The notes below the pieces were generated by a model. It searched no databases. It saw nothing but the letters and a program-made list of their open reading frames with translations, and was not told where the DNA came from. Both the position numbers and the translations under genes were made by a program. Shown piece by piece: positions 10,202-20,200 of a stretch of DNA of 64,000 bases. Origin of the DNA: Micavibrio sp. (GTDB lineage: Bacteria > Pseudomonadota > Alphaproteobacteria > Micavibrionales > UBA2020); contig JAPWJZ010000007.1 in the NCBI GenBank assembly GCA_028283745.1, positions 124,001-188,000 on the forward strand, given 5' to 3'. The stretch's first letter is position 1. The number at the start of each line of letters is the position of its first letter.

Positions 10202-10926
10202 TGAAAAGTTACGTCGCCAGTATCGAAGGCCGTTGGGGGAAGTGCCATTACTTCAACCAGGATGAGTATATCGGCAAGTCACTATCGAATTACGGCGAAT
10301 ATAACCCCGATGAAACCGAGTTTATCATTAGCCTTGCCTCACGCGCGGGCAAAGAAAAGCTTGTGCTTGATATTGGCGCAAATATCGGCGTTATTTCTCA
10401 GGCGCTTGAATTTTCGGGCTTTACGGTTGAATCGTTTGAACCACAGCCGGAAGTTTTTGCGCTGCTGCGCGATAATATGAAGGGTGCGGCGCATAACCTT
10501 GCGCTGGGCGCGGTGGCCGGCAATACAGTAATGCCGAATATAGATTATGCGGCACACGCCAATTTTGGCGGCGTTGCCTGCGGTACCGTCAGCAAATCGC
10601 GCGGCGGCATTAGCATTCCCGTGCGCACGCTGGACAGTTTTAACTTCCAGAACGTCGGCCTGATGAAGATTGACGTTGAAGGGTTTGAGGAAGCTGTCTT
10701 GCGTGGCGGCGTTGAAACCATTCGCCGATGCAGCCCCATTTTGTACCTTGAAGACGACCGCCGCGATAAAAGCGAAGGCCTGCATAAGCTGCTGACCGAA
10801 CTTGGCTATAAATGGCAGCTGCATGAACCGCCGCTGTACCGCGAAAACAACTTTTTCGGGAAGAAGACGAATATCTGGGATCGCAACTTCGTCAGCCGGA
10901 ATATTGTTTGCATGCGGCACACGTAA
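10201..10926 (+). CDS. FkbM-family SAM-dependent methyltransferase
   Basis: A 241-residue soluble methyltransferase. The SAM-binding motif VLDIGANIGVISQAL is near residue 55, the acidic strand VESFEPQPEVF follows, and the FkbM signature LMKIDVEGFEEAVLRGG is near 155. FkbM proteins O-methylate sugars, polyketides or polysaccharides; the acceptor here cannot be read from the sequence. It is coupled to the YqeY gene by a one-base stop/start overlap, which is an odd pairing and probably reflects operon convenience rather than shared function. The length is typical and all core motifs are intact. Confidence 0.88.
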   Translation: MKSYVASIEGRWGKCHYFNQDEYIGKSLSNYGEYNPDETEFIISLASRAGKEKLVLDIGANIGVISQALEFSGFTVESFEPQPEVFALLRDNMKGAAHNLALGAVAGNTVMPNIDYAAHANFGGVACGTVSKSRGGISIPVRTLDSFNFQNVGLMKIDVEGFEEAVLRGGVETIRRCSPILYLEDDRRDKSEGLHKLLTELGYKWQLHEPPLYRENNFFGKKTNIWDRNFVSRNIVCMRHT

Positions 10927-11033
10927 CTATAATTACCTATGTTTTTCAACTGCTTATAGATTTCTTAAACGTATTTACCGTAATTTGACCTTTGGTCGTT
11001 ATATTAATTATACTACCCCCGTTTAAATTGCGG

Positions 11034-11921
11034 ATGTTTTGCGCCATGACTGTCATGAAACTTTCAAAAGAGGCTGCCAGCGTTATGTTGGCCACTGCGG
11101 TGCAGAACAATAGCCTCGGCGCGATTGAGACGCTGCTCAAAGACGGTGCGGACCCCAATCATATTCACAACGGCAAACCCGTGCTGCACCTAGCGGCAGG
11201 GCTGGGTTTTGACCGTGCACTCTCCATGCTGCTGAGCGCGGGCGCGGATGTCCACCGCCTCGACAACAACAATGATTCAACATTGCGTGCGGCGCTCGCA
11301 AAGGGTGACCTGACCTGCGTGAAAAAGCTGCTTGAGGCGGGGGCCGATACCTGCCATTCCAACCACTGCACACGCGATGGGCGGGATATTCATGACGCCG
11401 TCTATGCGCGCCTTTTCTGCGATGCAGATGTGCGCGCCGCTGTTGCAATCGCCGACAACAAATACAAGGTCAACCACGCCGTGCTGCTGGGGGATGGCTT
11501 CTGGGTTGAGGAGTTGATGGGGGAGGGTGCACCGCCTGATACCTTTGACCGCTTCGGTAAAACCGCGCTCATCCATTCCTGTGAAACAGGCAATGCGCAG
11601 GCTGTTGCCGCGCTGCTGACGGCAAAGGCCAACCCTAATCTTGCGATGAAAGACGGCACGGGGCCCATGCACGCCGCCGTGCGGAGTGAAAGGCCCGAAT
11701 TGATACCGCTGCTGATGTCTGCCGGCGCCAGCGCCCGCACGAAAGATGCAAACGGCAATACGCCCCTGATGCTGGCGCAAAAATCCGGCAATACCGCGCT
11801 TGTCAGTGCCGTGCAGTCTTACGTGACGATGGAAGAAAATCGCTTCCGCCAGCAATCCACCACGCTCAACCAGCCATCAAAACCGCTAAGGACCGTGCGC
11901 TTCAAGCAGCCTAAGCCTTGA
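11034..11921 (+). CDS. Ankyrin-repeat protein
   Basis: About 295 residues, with five to six ankyrin repeats and no catalytic domain. Repeat consensus pieces visible are GAIETLLKDGADPN, GKPVLHLAAGLGF, LSMLLSAGADVHR, CVKKLLEAGADT, GKTALIHSCETGN, AVAALLTAKANPN, LIPLLMSAGASART and GNTPLMLAQKSGN. The middle (about residues 105-165) is degenerate and Cys/His-rich. The C-terminus is a short basic tail. There is no signal peptide. Starts at 11034, 11046 or 11055 are all possible because no Shine-Dalgarno is clear; I give the outermost ATG. Its role is presumably protein-protein binding, with an unknown partner. Confidence 0.85.
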   Translation: MFCAMTVMKLSKEAASVMLATAVQNNSLGAIETLLKDGADPNHIHNGKPVLHLAAGLGFDRALSMLLSAGADVHRLDNNNDSTLRAALAKGDLTCVKKLLEAGADTCHSNHCTRDGRDIHDAVYARLFCDADVRAAVAIADNKYKVNHAVLLGDGFWVEELMGEGAPPDTFDRFGKTALIHSCETGNAQAVAALLTAKANPNLAMKDGTGPMHAAVRSERPELIPLLMSAGASARTKDANGNTPLMLAQKSGNTALVSAVQSYVTMEENRFRQQSTTLNQPSKPLRTVRFKQPKP

Positions 11922-11945
11922 TCGTATCCAAAATTTTTTGAAATT

Positions 11946-12230
11946 TTATTTGAACGGAATTGGATTTCCGTTTTTATCTTTGGGGCACTTCAGCAGCGGC
12001 GGATTAGCATAGGGCCCCTTGGGATTTACACAAAGATCACTTTGTTTGATCCATCGCGTGCAAAGGCCAATTGAATTACCCTCTTTGCACGGATTGAAAT
12101 ACACGCCGCCATCTGAATAAAGTATAGGGTAGCCGGGAGCGGTTTTCAGGACAATATCTGCGTTGTTGACAGGGCCCGGAGTGCAGGCTGAAATCATCAT
12201 AAAGCAAAAAGCTGCCAGAATATTTTTCAT
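11946..12230 (-). CDS. Small putative lipoprotein
   Basis: A 94-residue protein with a signal peptide ending in a lipobox (MMISAC, lipid-modified Cys near residue 16), so probably an outer- or inner-membrane lipoprotein. The mature part is short and has four further Cys (NPCKEG, GLCTRW, SDLCVN, LLKCPK), suggesting two disulfides in the periplasm. I recognise no family. It converges with the ankyrin gene and follows another unknown gene on the same strand after about 30 AT-rich bases. Confidence 0.6.
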   Translation of the reverse strand: MKNILAAFCFMMISACTPGPVNNADIVLKTAPGYPILYSDGGVYFNPCKEGNSIGLCTRWIKQSDLCVNPKGPYANPPLLKCPKDKNGNPIPFK

Positions 12231-12260
12231 GACTGTAGCTCAATCCTTAAATTTAAAAAT

Positions 12261-12758
12261 TTAAACAGCAGGGCCTTTTTTAAACGGATTGCCATTGTCC
12301 AGTGCGTCCGGCTTTTGCTGGGGCGCGGGGGCGGGCACGTCTTCCATCAACGGCAGCAGCGCGCTGTAGATGGCTTTACCGGACTTGATTTGCGCATCAT
12401 CAAGCTTCGCCAGCGCCTCTGTAATCGGTGTGATGGTGCTGAGCTGCGCGGCGGCGAATTCTTTCGACAGGCCGTCCTTGCCGTTCTCGATGCCGTCTAT
12501 GTGGCGGGCGAGGCGGCTGGTGGCTTTGACAAGGTAGTTATCCCACCATGTGACCATGTCTTCGGCGAACTTCTCGCGTGGGGCGTCGTTCTGTTCCTTG
12601 TAACCGTCGCGGTCGCGCGACCATTTTTTGTACCAGTTACAGCCCAGCTCGAAGTCATCCGCAATGTCGGCTTCCCGAAGCCAGATTTTGTGAAATTTGT
12701 TATAGGCAGGGTCGTTGAATTTGGCTGAAAGGTCGTCAGGCGGGGTTTTGTCGGACAT
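12261..12758 (-). CDS. Unknown soluble protein
   Basis: A 165-residue protein with no signal peptide and no membrane segment. The N-terminal part is rich in charged and aromatic residues (NKFHKIWLREADIADD, NWYKKWSRDRDGYKEQ), the middle is helical (VTWWDNYLVKATSRLARH), and the tail is a Pro/Ala linker (VPAPAPQQKPDAL). I recognise no family and no catalytic motif. AGGA lies about 8 bases before the ATG. It diverges from dnaG across about 150 bases. Confidence 0.6.
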   Translation of the reverse strand: MSDKTPPDDLSAKFNDPAYNKFHKIWLREADIADDFELGCNWYKKWSRDRDGYKEQNDAPREKFAEDMVTWWDNYLVKATSRLARHIDGIENGKDGLSKEFAAAQLSTITPITEALAKLDDAQIKSGKAIYSALLPLMEDVPAPAPQQKPDALDNGNPFKKGPAV

Positions 12759-12910
12759 GGGGTATTATCCTTTAAAGGCGGGCGGGAGCCGGAATATGGC
12801 GGCATCAATGTATTGTGTTAAATGGGTTGAACCCAATTTTCACGATTATGGCGAATTAATCAAGGCGGATTCTTGTTGCGGGCGGGTCTAAACCTATCTA
12901 AAAATGCGTT

Positions 12911-14722
12911 ATGTCGCTCCCAAAAGCCTTTTTAGATGAACTTCGCACCCGTGTTCCGTTGTCGCAGGTCATCGGCAAGCGCATGAAGCTGACCCGTGCC
13001 GGCCGCGAATTCAAAGGCTGCTGCCCCTTCCATAAAGAAAAAACCCCTAGTTTCACCGTGAACGATGCCAAGGGTTTCTACCATTGCTTCGGTTGCGGCG
13101 CACATGGTGATGGTGTCGGGTTTTTAATGGACCATGACAATATGCCGTTTATGGAGGCGGTGGAATCCCTTGCATCCCTCGGCGGTATGCAGGTGCCAAA
13201 GCCGACTGTGGAAGACCAGCAGAAGTTTCAGCGGCAGATGTCGCTGTATGATTTGATGGATAGCGCCGCCAAGTTTTACGAAGGCGCGTTGCATGACCCA
13301 AAAAATAAAAAAATCCTTGAATATCTGATAGAACGTGGGCTTTCTTTAGAAACCATCAAAGGTTTTCGGCTTGGTTTCGCGCCGGATGATGCCATCCTCA
13401 AGCAACATCTTGAAAAAGCCCGTTATAAGCTTGAAGATATGAAGGAAGCAGGGCTATTCAAGGAGTCCGAGCGTAAGGCGGGAGAGATTTACCCGTTCTT
13501 CCGGGGCCGCGTCATGTTTCCTGTGCAGGATTTTCAGGGACGCGTGGTTGCCTTTGGCGCGCGCGTGCTGCCGGAACGTTACGGCGGCCCGCCGGATAAA
13601 TCCGCCCCCAAATACATCAACTCGCCCGAGACGGCAATTTTCCACAAAGGTAAAATGCTCTACGGCCTGTCCCGTGCCCGCAAGGTAATCGGGGACGGGG
13701 AGACGGTTGTGGTGGTTGAAGGTTACATGGATGTTATCGCCCTTGCGCAGGCGGGATTCCGTGCGGCGGTAGCGCCCCTTGGAACTGCACTTACGGAAAC
13801 TCAAATTGAAGAACTCTGGCGCGTGATGCCGGAAGACAAGCGCGCGCCTATCCTTTGCTTTGATGGTGACGTTGCCGGACAAAGGGCGGCGGTACGCGCT
13901 TTGGAGCGCAGTTTCCCCATTTTGAAACCTGATCATTCTGTAAAATTCGCCTTCCTGCCGCCGGAGCATGATCCGGATAGTCTGGTGAAGGAAGAGGGCG
14001 TTGGCGCCATGCAGCGCGTGCTGGATGGCGCTATTGGTCTATTCGAAATGATGTGGAATGAAGAAGCGAAAGAGCGTGATTTCAGCCAGCCGGAAACCAA
14101 GGCAGGCTTTCGTTTCGCCCTTGAAAAACGCGCCCGCGCGATTGCAGATGGCTCGGTTCAGCAATTTTTTATTCATGAAATAAATCAAAAGATTAACGAA
14201 GTTTTCTTCGGTCAAGGTGGAGGATATACGGAAAAGCGTGAGCACAATTCCCAGCCCCGCCAGCAGCAAGGCAAGTGGGGCAAGCCGCAAACCCCCGGCA
14301 TCAATACCGCCTACCGCCCCAGCAGCATCAAGGCGCAGCCCATACGCGTTTCTAAGCTGCTGCGGGAGAAGGCGCTGATCGCCGCCGTCATCAATTACCC
14401 GCAGCTGTTCGAGGAGTTTGGGGAGCAGCTTGGCATGGTCCATGCCGCCAATAGCGAGTACGACGCGCTGCGGCAGGAGCTGATGCGTTTTTTGGGCGAA
14501 GATTTGGAATTGCAAGAAAATGATCGATTATACCTTGACGATCAGGCAGTTAAGCAACATCTTAGTGAACTGGGTTACGGCAAGATTCTGGGTGCGCTTT
14601 TCGACAATTCGTTGTATGTGTATGCGGGCTTTGCAAAACCCGGCCAGCAGCTGGAGAACGTACGGCAGGGCTGGCTTGAAGCTTATACCCGGGGTCTCGA
14701 CAAGGGCCGCTGGAAGGCCTGA
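12911..14722 (+). CDS. dnaG: DNA primase
   Basis: Synthesises RNA primers at the replication fork with the DnaB helicase. The 603-residue protein has the N-terminal CHC2 zinc finger (CCPFHKEKTPSF then YHCFGCGAHGDG, residues about 37-70), the RNA-polymerase core, and the TOPRIM fold (VVVVEGYMDVIAL near residue 270 and CFDGDVAGQRAA near 317, holding the metal-binding acidic residues). The C-terminal DnaB-binding region is short and follows a polar linker rich in Gln, Pro and Gly (residues about 435-470). The product is full length for the family. rpoD follows after 80 bases, the standard macromolecular-synthesis arrangement. Confidence 0.97.
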   Translation: MSLPKAFLDELRTRVPLSQVIGKRMKLTRAGREFKGCCPFHKEKTPSFTVNDAKGFYHCFGCGAHGDGVGFLMDHDNMPFMEAVESLASLGGMQVPKPTVEDQQKFQRQMSLYDLMDSAAKFYEGALHDPKNKKILEYLIERGLSLETIKGFRLGFAPDDAILKQHLEKARYKLEDMKEAGLFKESERKAGEIYPFFRGRVMFPVQDFQGRVVAFGARVLPERYGGPPDKSAPKYINSPETAIFHKGKMLYGLSRARKVIGDGETVVVVEGYMDVIALAQAGFRAAVAPLGTALTETQIEELWRVMPEDKRAPILCFDGDVAGQRAAVRALERSFPILKPDHSVKFAFLPPEHDPDSLVKEEGVGAMQRVLDGAIGLFEMMWNEEAKERDFSQPETKAGFRFALEKRARAIADGSVQQFFIHEINQKINEVFFGQGGGYTEKREHNSQPRQQQGKWGKPQTPGINTAYRPSSIKAQPIRVSKLLREKALIAAVINYPQLFEEFGEQLGMVHAANSEYDALRQELMRFLGEDLELQENDRLYLDDQAVKQHLSELGYGKILGALFDNSLYVYAGFAKPGQQLENVRQGWLEAYTRGLDKGRWKA

Positions 14723-14802
14723 GGCTAAATTGTAAAAAATTTGGCTAATAGCTGTTTTAGATATTTGAACTAAATAAAGATTTAGCAGGAGCAGTGCGCC
14801 GC

Positions 14803-16878
14803 ATGGTCGCAAAAGTAAACGAAGAAGCCGATAACGAAGCACAGGATGACGCGGACGATAGCCCCATCCAGGGTGCGCTTGCGAAAGCGGTCAAGAAGAT
14901 CGTTGCCAAAGGCAAGGAGCGCGGCTACGTCACCTATGACGAAATCAACAAGCTGCTGCCCCCCGCGGAATATACTTCCGACCAGATTGACGAGACGATG
15001 GCCATGCTGTCGGACATCGGCATCAACCTTGTCGAAGAAGAACCGGAAGGCGATGAAGACGCGCCCGCAAAGCCGGAAGGCGAAGACGGCGAAGAAGAAT
15101 CCTCCTCGGGTAATCTTGCTGAAACCGATCTGGGCCGCACCGATGACCCGGTGCGCATGTACCTGCGCGAAATGGGCTCCGTCGAGCTGCTGTCGCGCGA
15201 GGGCGAGATTGCGATTGCAAAACGCATCGAGGCCGGCCGTGAAATGATGATCGGCGGCATCTGCGAAAGCCCGCTGACTATTCAGGCTATCATGACGTGG
15301 CACAAGGCGCTTGAAAACGGCGAAATGCTGCTGCGTGACATCATCGACCTCGAGGCGACATATGGCGAAGGTGAACCTACGCCCGACAACAGCGCCACCC
15401 AGACTGATGAAGCCGGTGTGAACAACAAAGCCAAAGCCATTCAGGCTGCCGTTGCCGAAAAGCTCGAGAAAAAAGAAAAAGAGCGCGCCAAGGAAGAAGA
15501 GGCCCGCAAAAAAGCGAAGGCTAAAAAGGCCGCCGCTGCCGGTGAAGATGACATCATCATCGAAGACGACGAACCGCCGAAGGTTGTCGAAGAAGATATG
15601 GACGAAACCAGCCTGTCGCTCGCCGCGATGGAAGAAGAGCTGAAGCCGCAGATCATCGAAAAATTCAAGATGATCACGCGCGCGCACAAAAAGCTCGCCA
15701 AGGTTCTGGAAGACCGCCGCGAAGCGCTCGAAAAGACCAAGGAAATTCCGAAGCGCCTGAATGAAAGCTACCGCAAGTGCAAGGTCGAGCTTGTCGACCT
15801 GATGCAGTCGGTGCGCCTTAACATCTATCGCTCCGAACAGCTCATCGAGCAGCTCTATAACATGAACCGCAAGGCGCTTGGCCTTGAAGGTCAAATCATG
15901 CGCCATGCCGTCGCCTGCGGCGTCGGCCGCGAGGATTTCCTCGACAAATGGCACGGCAACGAAACCAACCAGCGCTGGGTTGGCAACGTCGCCAAACTTC
16001 CCGGCAAGGGCTGGAAGAAGTTTGCCGAAAAGCATAAAGACGATGTGAAGACGCTGCGCGATGAAATCGAAAAAATCGCGCTGTCCTCCGGCCTGCCGCT
16101 GGTCGAGTTCAAGCGCATCGTGCATACCATTCAAAAAGGTGAGCGCGAAGCCGGCAAGGCGAAGAAGGAAATGGTTGAAGCCAACCTGCGCCTCGTCATT
16201 TCGATCGCCAAAAAATATACCAACCGCGGCCTGCAGTTCCTCGACCTCATCCAGGAAGGCAACATTGGCCTGATGAAAGCGGTTGATAAGTTCGAATACC
16301 GCCGTGGCTATAAATTCTCGACCTATGCCACCTGGTGGATCCGCCAGGCGATCACCCGCTCGATCGCCGACCAGGCCCGCACCATCCGTATTCCCGTGCA
16401 TATGATCGAGACAATCAATAAACTGGTGCGCACCAGCCGCCAGATGATGCACGAAATCGGCCGCGAGCCGACGCCGGAAGAACTAGCCGAACGCCTTGGC
16501 ATGCCGCTCGACAAAGTGCGCAAGGTCATGAAAATCTCGAAGGAGCCGGTCTCCCTTGAAACCCCCGTGGGTGACGAGGAAGACAGCCAGCTTGGCGACT
16601 TCATCGAGGACAAGAACGTGATCCTGCCGGTGGAAGCCGCCATTCACGCCAACCTGCGCGAAACCACCACGCGCGTGCTGGCAACGCTGACGCCGCGCGA
16701 AGAACGTGTTCTTCGCATGCGCTTCGGCATTGGCATGAACACCGACCACACGCTTGAAGAAGTCGGCCAGCAGTTTTCGGTCACGCGCGAACGTATTCGC
16801 CAGATCGAGGCGAAGGCGCTTCGAAAGCTGAAGCATCCGTCGCGTTCACGCCAGCTGCGCAGCTTCCTCGATACATAG
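14803..16878 (+). CDS. rpoD: RNA polymerase primary sigma factor (sigma-70)
   Basis: Housekeeping sigma factor, about 691 residues. Region 1.1 is at the N-terminus ([14 protein letters not shown]). Region 1.2 contains [21 protein letters not shown] highly charged insertion follows (about residues 205-265, Lys/Glu/Ala-rich then acidic). Region 2 has [37 protein letters not shown] and [10 protein letters not shown]. Region 3 follows, and region 4 has [33 protein letters not shown] and LRKLKHP. The start is taken as ATG 14803: the AGGAG at 14787-14791 is 11 bases from it but only 2 from the upstream in-frame GTG at 14794. A long open frame antisense to this gene is a codon-bias shadow. Confidence 0.97.
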   Translation: MVAKVNEEADNEAQDDADDSPIQGALAKAVKKIVAKGKERGYVTYDEINKLLPPAEYTSDQIDETMAMLSDIGINLVEEEPEGDEDAPAKPEGEDGEEESSSGNLAETDLGRTDDPVRMYLREMGSVELLSREGEIAIAKRIEAGREMMIGGICESPLTIQAIMTWHKALENGEMLLRDIIDLEATYGEGEPTPDNSATQTDEAGVNNKAKAIQAAVAEKLEKKEKERAKEEEARKKAKAKKAAAAGEDDIIIEDDEPPKVVEEDMDETSLSLAAMEEELKPQIIEKFKMITRAHKKLAKVLEDRREALEKTKEIPKRLNESYRKCKVELVDLMQSVRLNIYRSEQLIEQLYNMNRKALGLEGQIMRHAVACGVGREDFLDKWHGNETNQRWVGNVAKLPGKGWKKFAEKHKDDVKTLRDEIEKIALSSGLPLVEFKRIVHTIQKGEREAGKAKKEMVEANLRLVISIAKKYTNRGLQFLDLIQEGNIGLMKAVDKFEYRRGYKFSTYATWWIRQAITRSIADQARTIRIPVHMIETINKLVRTSRQMMHEIGREPTPEELAERLGMPLDKVRKVMKISKEPVSLETPVGDEEDSQLGDFIEDKNVILPVEAAIHANLRETTTRVLATLTPREERVLRMRFGIGMNTDHTLEEVGQQFSVTRERIRQIEAKALRKLKHPSRSRQLRSFLDT

Positions 16879-16901
16879 ATCTTAGGAAGACTTCTTAAAT
16901 C

Positions 16902-17975
16902 ATGAAAGAATCCTTCTCCGCAGCATGGCGCGATTATAAGCTTTTGCTGGCGGTAGGGACTCTTTACGCTATTTTGTGCTGCGCGCAAATCCTTGCGCTT
17001 GGCGTGAAATTCAGCGGCCTGTTGCAATGGGTGCTGGAGGGTTGGCTTATCGTCGCAGCCCTTGGCGCCGGTTTCGTATTCGCATTCTTTCTAGGTGCGC
17101 TATTCCTCGAACTACTGCGTATGAAGCCAGCCAGTGAAGGCGGCATTCCAGCTTCCCTTCATGGTGTGCGTGTGCGAATGACGTTGTGGATTAAAGCTTA
17201 CGTGAAAACGCCAGCCTTCGCGAATGGCTGTTTAGGGCTTATCGTTTCCTATCACACAGCCTTCTTTATCTTTCAAAAATCCACTTTGCGGTTTTACAAC
17301 CCCTATGCGTGGGACCCCGCAATTGCGTCATTCGATAAGTTTGTGCATTTAGGTCATGAACCTTATGCGCTATTGCTGCCGCTGTTGCGCCATGGCGCTT
17401 TCGACATTGTTCTGCAGACAGCTTATTTCGGATGGTTTTTCGTCATGTATATGGTGCTGGGTTGCGCCATGTTTTACGACCAAAATCGCCAACGCCGCAT
17501 GACATTCATCTGGGTTTTCGGGCTTGCCTGGTATTTGCTGGGCGGATTTGGAGCGACATTTTTTTCATCGGTTGGCCCGGCCTTCTACCATGCCTTTTAT
17601 CCCGCTTTGCTTGATCCCTATACAGGGCTGCGCGAATACATGCAGAGCCACCAAAGCAGCCTGTCAGGGATCCTGACAATTCATGCAAAGCTCATCGAAT
17701 GGAATAATAGCGGCAGTACGGTCGTTCCAAACGCCTTGTCGGCAATGCCAAGCATGCACGGGGCGATTGCTTGGCTTATTTTTCTCTATGTGCGCAAAAT
17801 GGGGTATTGGATTGCGGGTATGGCTCTCGCCTTTTTTATGAGTATTTTTACCGCCTGCGTGTACTTTGGCTTCCATTACGCCGTTGATTTGTATATCGGC
17901 GCAATAGCGGTTACCTTGCTGTGGTGGGCCGCAAGTTGTCATGTGAAATATTATCTCGCCCGTGAGACCGCTTAA
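16902..17975 (+). CDS. PAP2-superfamily membrane protein, copy 1
   Basis: Probable inner-membrane lipid phosphatase or phosphotransferase of the PAP2 (inositolphosphotransferase Aur1/Ipt1-like) branch. The 357-residue protein has about six to seven membrane segments. The two C-terminal catalytic motifs are present: SAMPSMHGAIAW near residue 275 (His as proton donor) and YFGFHYAVDLYIG near 325 (nucleophilic His and helper Asp). The N-terminal KxxxxxxRP motif of classic PAP2 enzymes is not seen, as is usual in this branch. A central loop has DKFVHLGHEPYALLLPLL, also found in the next two genes. It starts 24 bases after rpoD and heads three tandem paralogues. Confidence 0.8.
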   Translation: MKESFSAAWRDYKLLLAVGTLYAILCCAQILALGVKFSGLLQWVLEGWLIVAALGAGFVFAFFLGALFLELLRMKPASEGGIPASLHGVRVRMTLWIKAYVKTPAFANGCLGLIVSYHTAFFIFQKSTLRFYNPYAWDPAIASFDKFVHLGHEPYALLLPLLRHGAFDIVLQTAYFGWFFVMYMVLGCAMFYDQNRQRRMTFIWVFGLAWYLLGGFGATFFSSVGPAFYHAFYPALLDPYTGLREYMQSHQSSLSGILTIHAKLIEWNNSGSTVVPNALSAMPSMHGAIAWLIFLYVRKMGYWIAGMALAFFMSIFTACVYFGFHYAVDLYIGAIAVTLLWWAASCHVKYYLARETA

Positions 17976-19046
17976 GTGACGCCGGCCTGGCGGCAAGCGT
18001 TGCTTAGTCACCGTGCGCTGTTGGTGCTTGCTGTTATATACAGTGTCGCTGTTCTCGCGGAAGCAATGTATTGTGGCGTACCTGCCCACGAGGTTTTCCA
18101 TGCGCTGCGCTACGCCGGAATTTTCCTGCTGACCATCAGCATATTTGCCGCGGGCATATATGCCGGTACATATTTCGGTATCATGCTTGTTGAACGCCGC
18201 AATGCATGGACTGCAGTGCCCATACTTGAAGAGCGGGCAGGGCGGTACTTTTCCAGCGCCGACTTCACCTATGCCTGCATGGGCGCGCTGGTTCTGCTGG
18301 GAAACAGTTTTTTTCTTATCAGTAAGTCGCTTATCAACGTCATTAATCCACTGCATCGATTGAAGTGGGATTTTTACTTTTCTGCATGGGACAAATTCTT
18401 GCATGCCGGGCATTATCCGCACGATCTTTTGCTGCCAGCTATCAATGCTATCAGCGCGGGCAGGGTGCTCGACTTTCTGTATTTCTTCTGGCTGAACGCT
18501 ATTTTCCTGCTGACACTGTATAACTTGTTCGGCGATAAAATGCCGCACCGCCGCCTGCGTTTCCTATGGGTCTATTTTTTGTCGTGGGTATTGCTCGGCT
18601 CCCTTGCAGCAACCGTTTTTAATTCTGTTGGCCCGTTGTTTTATCATTCCTTTTATCCCGAAACGCCGGATGTGTATGCAGCTGTCGGCCAAAATATTGA
18701 TACCCTGCAAAAGCAAGCCTTTACGTTCGCGGGTATGACCCGCGTCTTGCTCCTCCGCTGGCAGGGAAATGATGCGATGATTGATGCCAATGCCATTTCA
18801 GCGATGCCGAGCATGCATGTTGCTATCGCATGGCTCGCTGTTTTATATGCACGCGAGATTAACCGTTGTTTCTTTTACCTGGTCTTGCTGTTTTTTGTTT
18901 GTATTCTCATCGGCTCGGTATATCTGGGCTTTCATTATGCGATAGATGGCTATGTTTCAGTTATTGCCGTATCCATGATATGGTGGATCATGGGCAAGGT
19001 CATTGACCGCCACTTTACGCGCGTAGAAAAATTAGGAGATGCTTAA
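17976..19046 (+). CDS. PAP2-superfamily membrane protein, copy 2
   Basis: Second of three tandem paralogues, 356 residues. The start is GTG, directly after the TAA of copy 1 with no gap; the next in-frame ATG would remove the first membrane segment. It is built like copy 1: membrane segments, the loop WDKFLHAGHYPHDLLLP, SWVLLGSLAATVFNSVGP, then SAMPSMHVAIAWLAVLYA and YLGFHYAIDGYVSV carrying the two His and the Asp of the PAP2 active site. The substrate is unknown. It overlaps or abuts both neighbours, so one transcript with coupled translation is likely. Confidence 0.8.
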   Translation: MTPAWRQALLSHRALLVLAVIYSVAVLAEAMYCGVPAHEVFHALRYAGIFLLTISIFAAGIYAGTYFGIMLVERRNAWTAVPILEERAGRYFSSADFTYACMGALVLLGNSFFLISKSLINVINPLHRLKWDFYFSAWDKFLHAGHYPHDLLLPAINAISAGRVLDFLYFFWLNAIFLLTLYNLFGDKMPHRRLRFLWVYFLSWVLLGSLAATVFNSVGPLFYHSFYPETPDVYAAVGQNIDTLQKQAFTFAGMTRVLLLRWQGNDAMIDANAISAMPSMHVAIAWLAVLYAREINRCFFYLVLLFFVCILIGSVYLGFHYAIDGYVSVIAVSMIWWIMGKVIDRHFTRVEKLGDA

Positions 19047-19047
19047 T

Positions 19048-20130
19048 ATGGGCAGCGCCGAAAACTTCAAGGCAGCCACAAAATACTACCGTGAGCTTTT
19101 GATGTGCGGCTTTTTGTACATTGTCGTCATTATTCTTGAATCTATATTTTGCGGCGTTACGCTGGCTGAATTCATGCGCGTTGGCATTGGCCTTGTACTG
19201 GTAACGCTGAAGTGCGTTATTTTATTGGTCGGCATGGGGTTTGTCGCGTACCTGCAGGGTCTTTTTCTGCCGCCGGAACCGGGGTTGACGCGCTTGAAAT
19301 CTGCAGCCCGCAGGCTTGACCTGCTACAGCAGCGCTATCTTGATGGCGAGGTTTTTGCCTATGGCTGCATCGGGCTTGCTGTGCTGATGTGCGCAACCTT
19401 TTATTTCGTACAAAAATCCCTCATCGCCAATCTGCATCCTTTTGCCTGGGATAATGAATTCATCGCCATTGATAAGTTCCTGCACTTAGGATATATGCCG
19501 AACGATTTTATCGTCGCTATTACCGAAAAGCTGCATCTGGGTGGTTTGCTGGATATTGCTTATTTCTCTTGGTTCGCCATGATGTATGCCATCGTCGGTT
19601 ATAACCTTTTCTGGGATAGTGACCGCAAGCGCCGACTGCGCTTTATGTGGGTCTTTTTTCTTAGCTGGGTCTTGCTGGGCTCATTACTGGGTACGGTATT
19701 TTCCGCGGCGGGCCCTATTTTTTATCATGACTTTTTTCCCAATCTGCCAGACCCTTACAAAGATTTCGTGGCTTACATAGAGGCGCATGGCGCGGCGGAT
19801 TTCTCCATCGCCTATCATTCCCGCTTTCTCCTGCTGGCATGGACAACCAACGGGCAGATGGTCAACCCCAACGCCGTTGCGGCCTTCCCCAGCATGCACC
19901 TTGCCATTGCGTGGCTGGCGGTTCTTTATGCGCGCAGTTTTGGCCGCGGTCCGTTCATCATCGCGCTGGTTTTTACGGTGCTGATTTATATGGCGACCAT
20001 TCTGTTCGGCTTTCATTACGCGATTGATGGCTATGTTTCCATTATCCTCGTGTCGCTGATGTGGTGGGGCTTTGGTAAATACCTTGACCGCCAATACCCG
20101 GATGATGCACCGCCGCTGCGTCGCGTTTAA
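19048..20130 (+). CDS. PAP2-superfamily membrane protein, copy 3
   Basis: Third paralogue, 360 residues, with the same layout and intact motifs (AAFPSMHLAIAWLAVLYARS, LFGFHYAIDGYVSI; central loop IDKFLHLGYMPNDF). Start choice: AGGAG at 19034-19038 is 9 bases from the ATG at 19048, but touches the ATG at 19039, so 19048 is preferred. That places it one base after the stop of copy 2. Copies 2 and 3 resemble each other more than copy 1 (SWVLLGSL and HYAIDGYVS are shared), so copy 1 probably split first. No terminator is obvious before the tRNA gene. Confidence 0.8.
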   Translation: MGSAENFKAATKYYRELLMCGFLYIVVIILESIFCGVTLAEFMRVGIGLVLVTLKCVILLVGMGFVAYLQGLFLPPEPGLTRLKSAARRLDLLQQRYLDGEVFAYGCIGLAVLMCATFYFVQKSLIANLHPFAWDNEFIAIDKFLHLGYMPNDFIVAITEKLHLGGLLDIAYFSWFAMMYAIVGYNLFWDSDRKRRLRFMWVFFLSWVLLGSLLGTVFSAAGPIFYHDFFPNLPDPYKDFVAYIEAHGAADFSIAYHSRFLLLAWTTNGQMVNPNAVAAFPSMHLAIAWLAVLYARSFGRGPFIIALVFTVLIYMATILFGFHYAIDGYVSIILVSLMWWGFGKYLDRQYPDDAPPLRRV

Positions 20131-20200
20131 AGTGCATCCGCTTGTTTTTATTTGTAAAAACCGCCCATAATCCCGCTTTCAAGCGCGGCGGCAGTTATGA

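Noticed and set aside
14782..16452. 556-codon open frame antisense to rpoD
   Set aside because: The plus strand carries the complete RpoD motifs; the antisense frame is a by-product of the biased third codon positions and matches no family I know.
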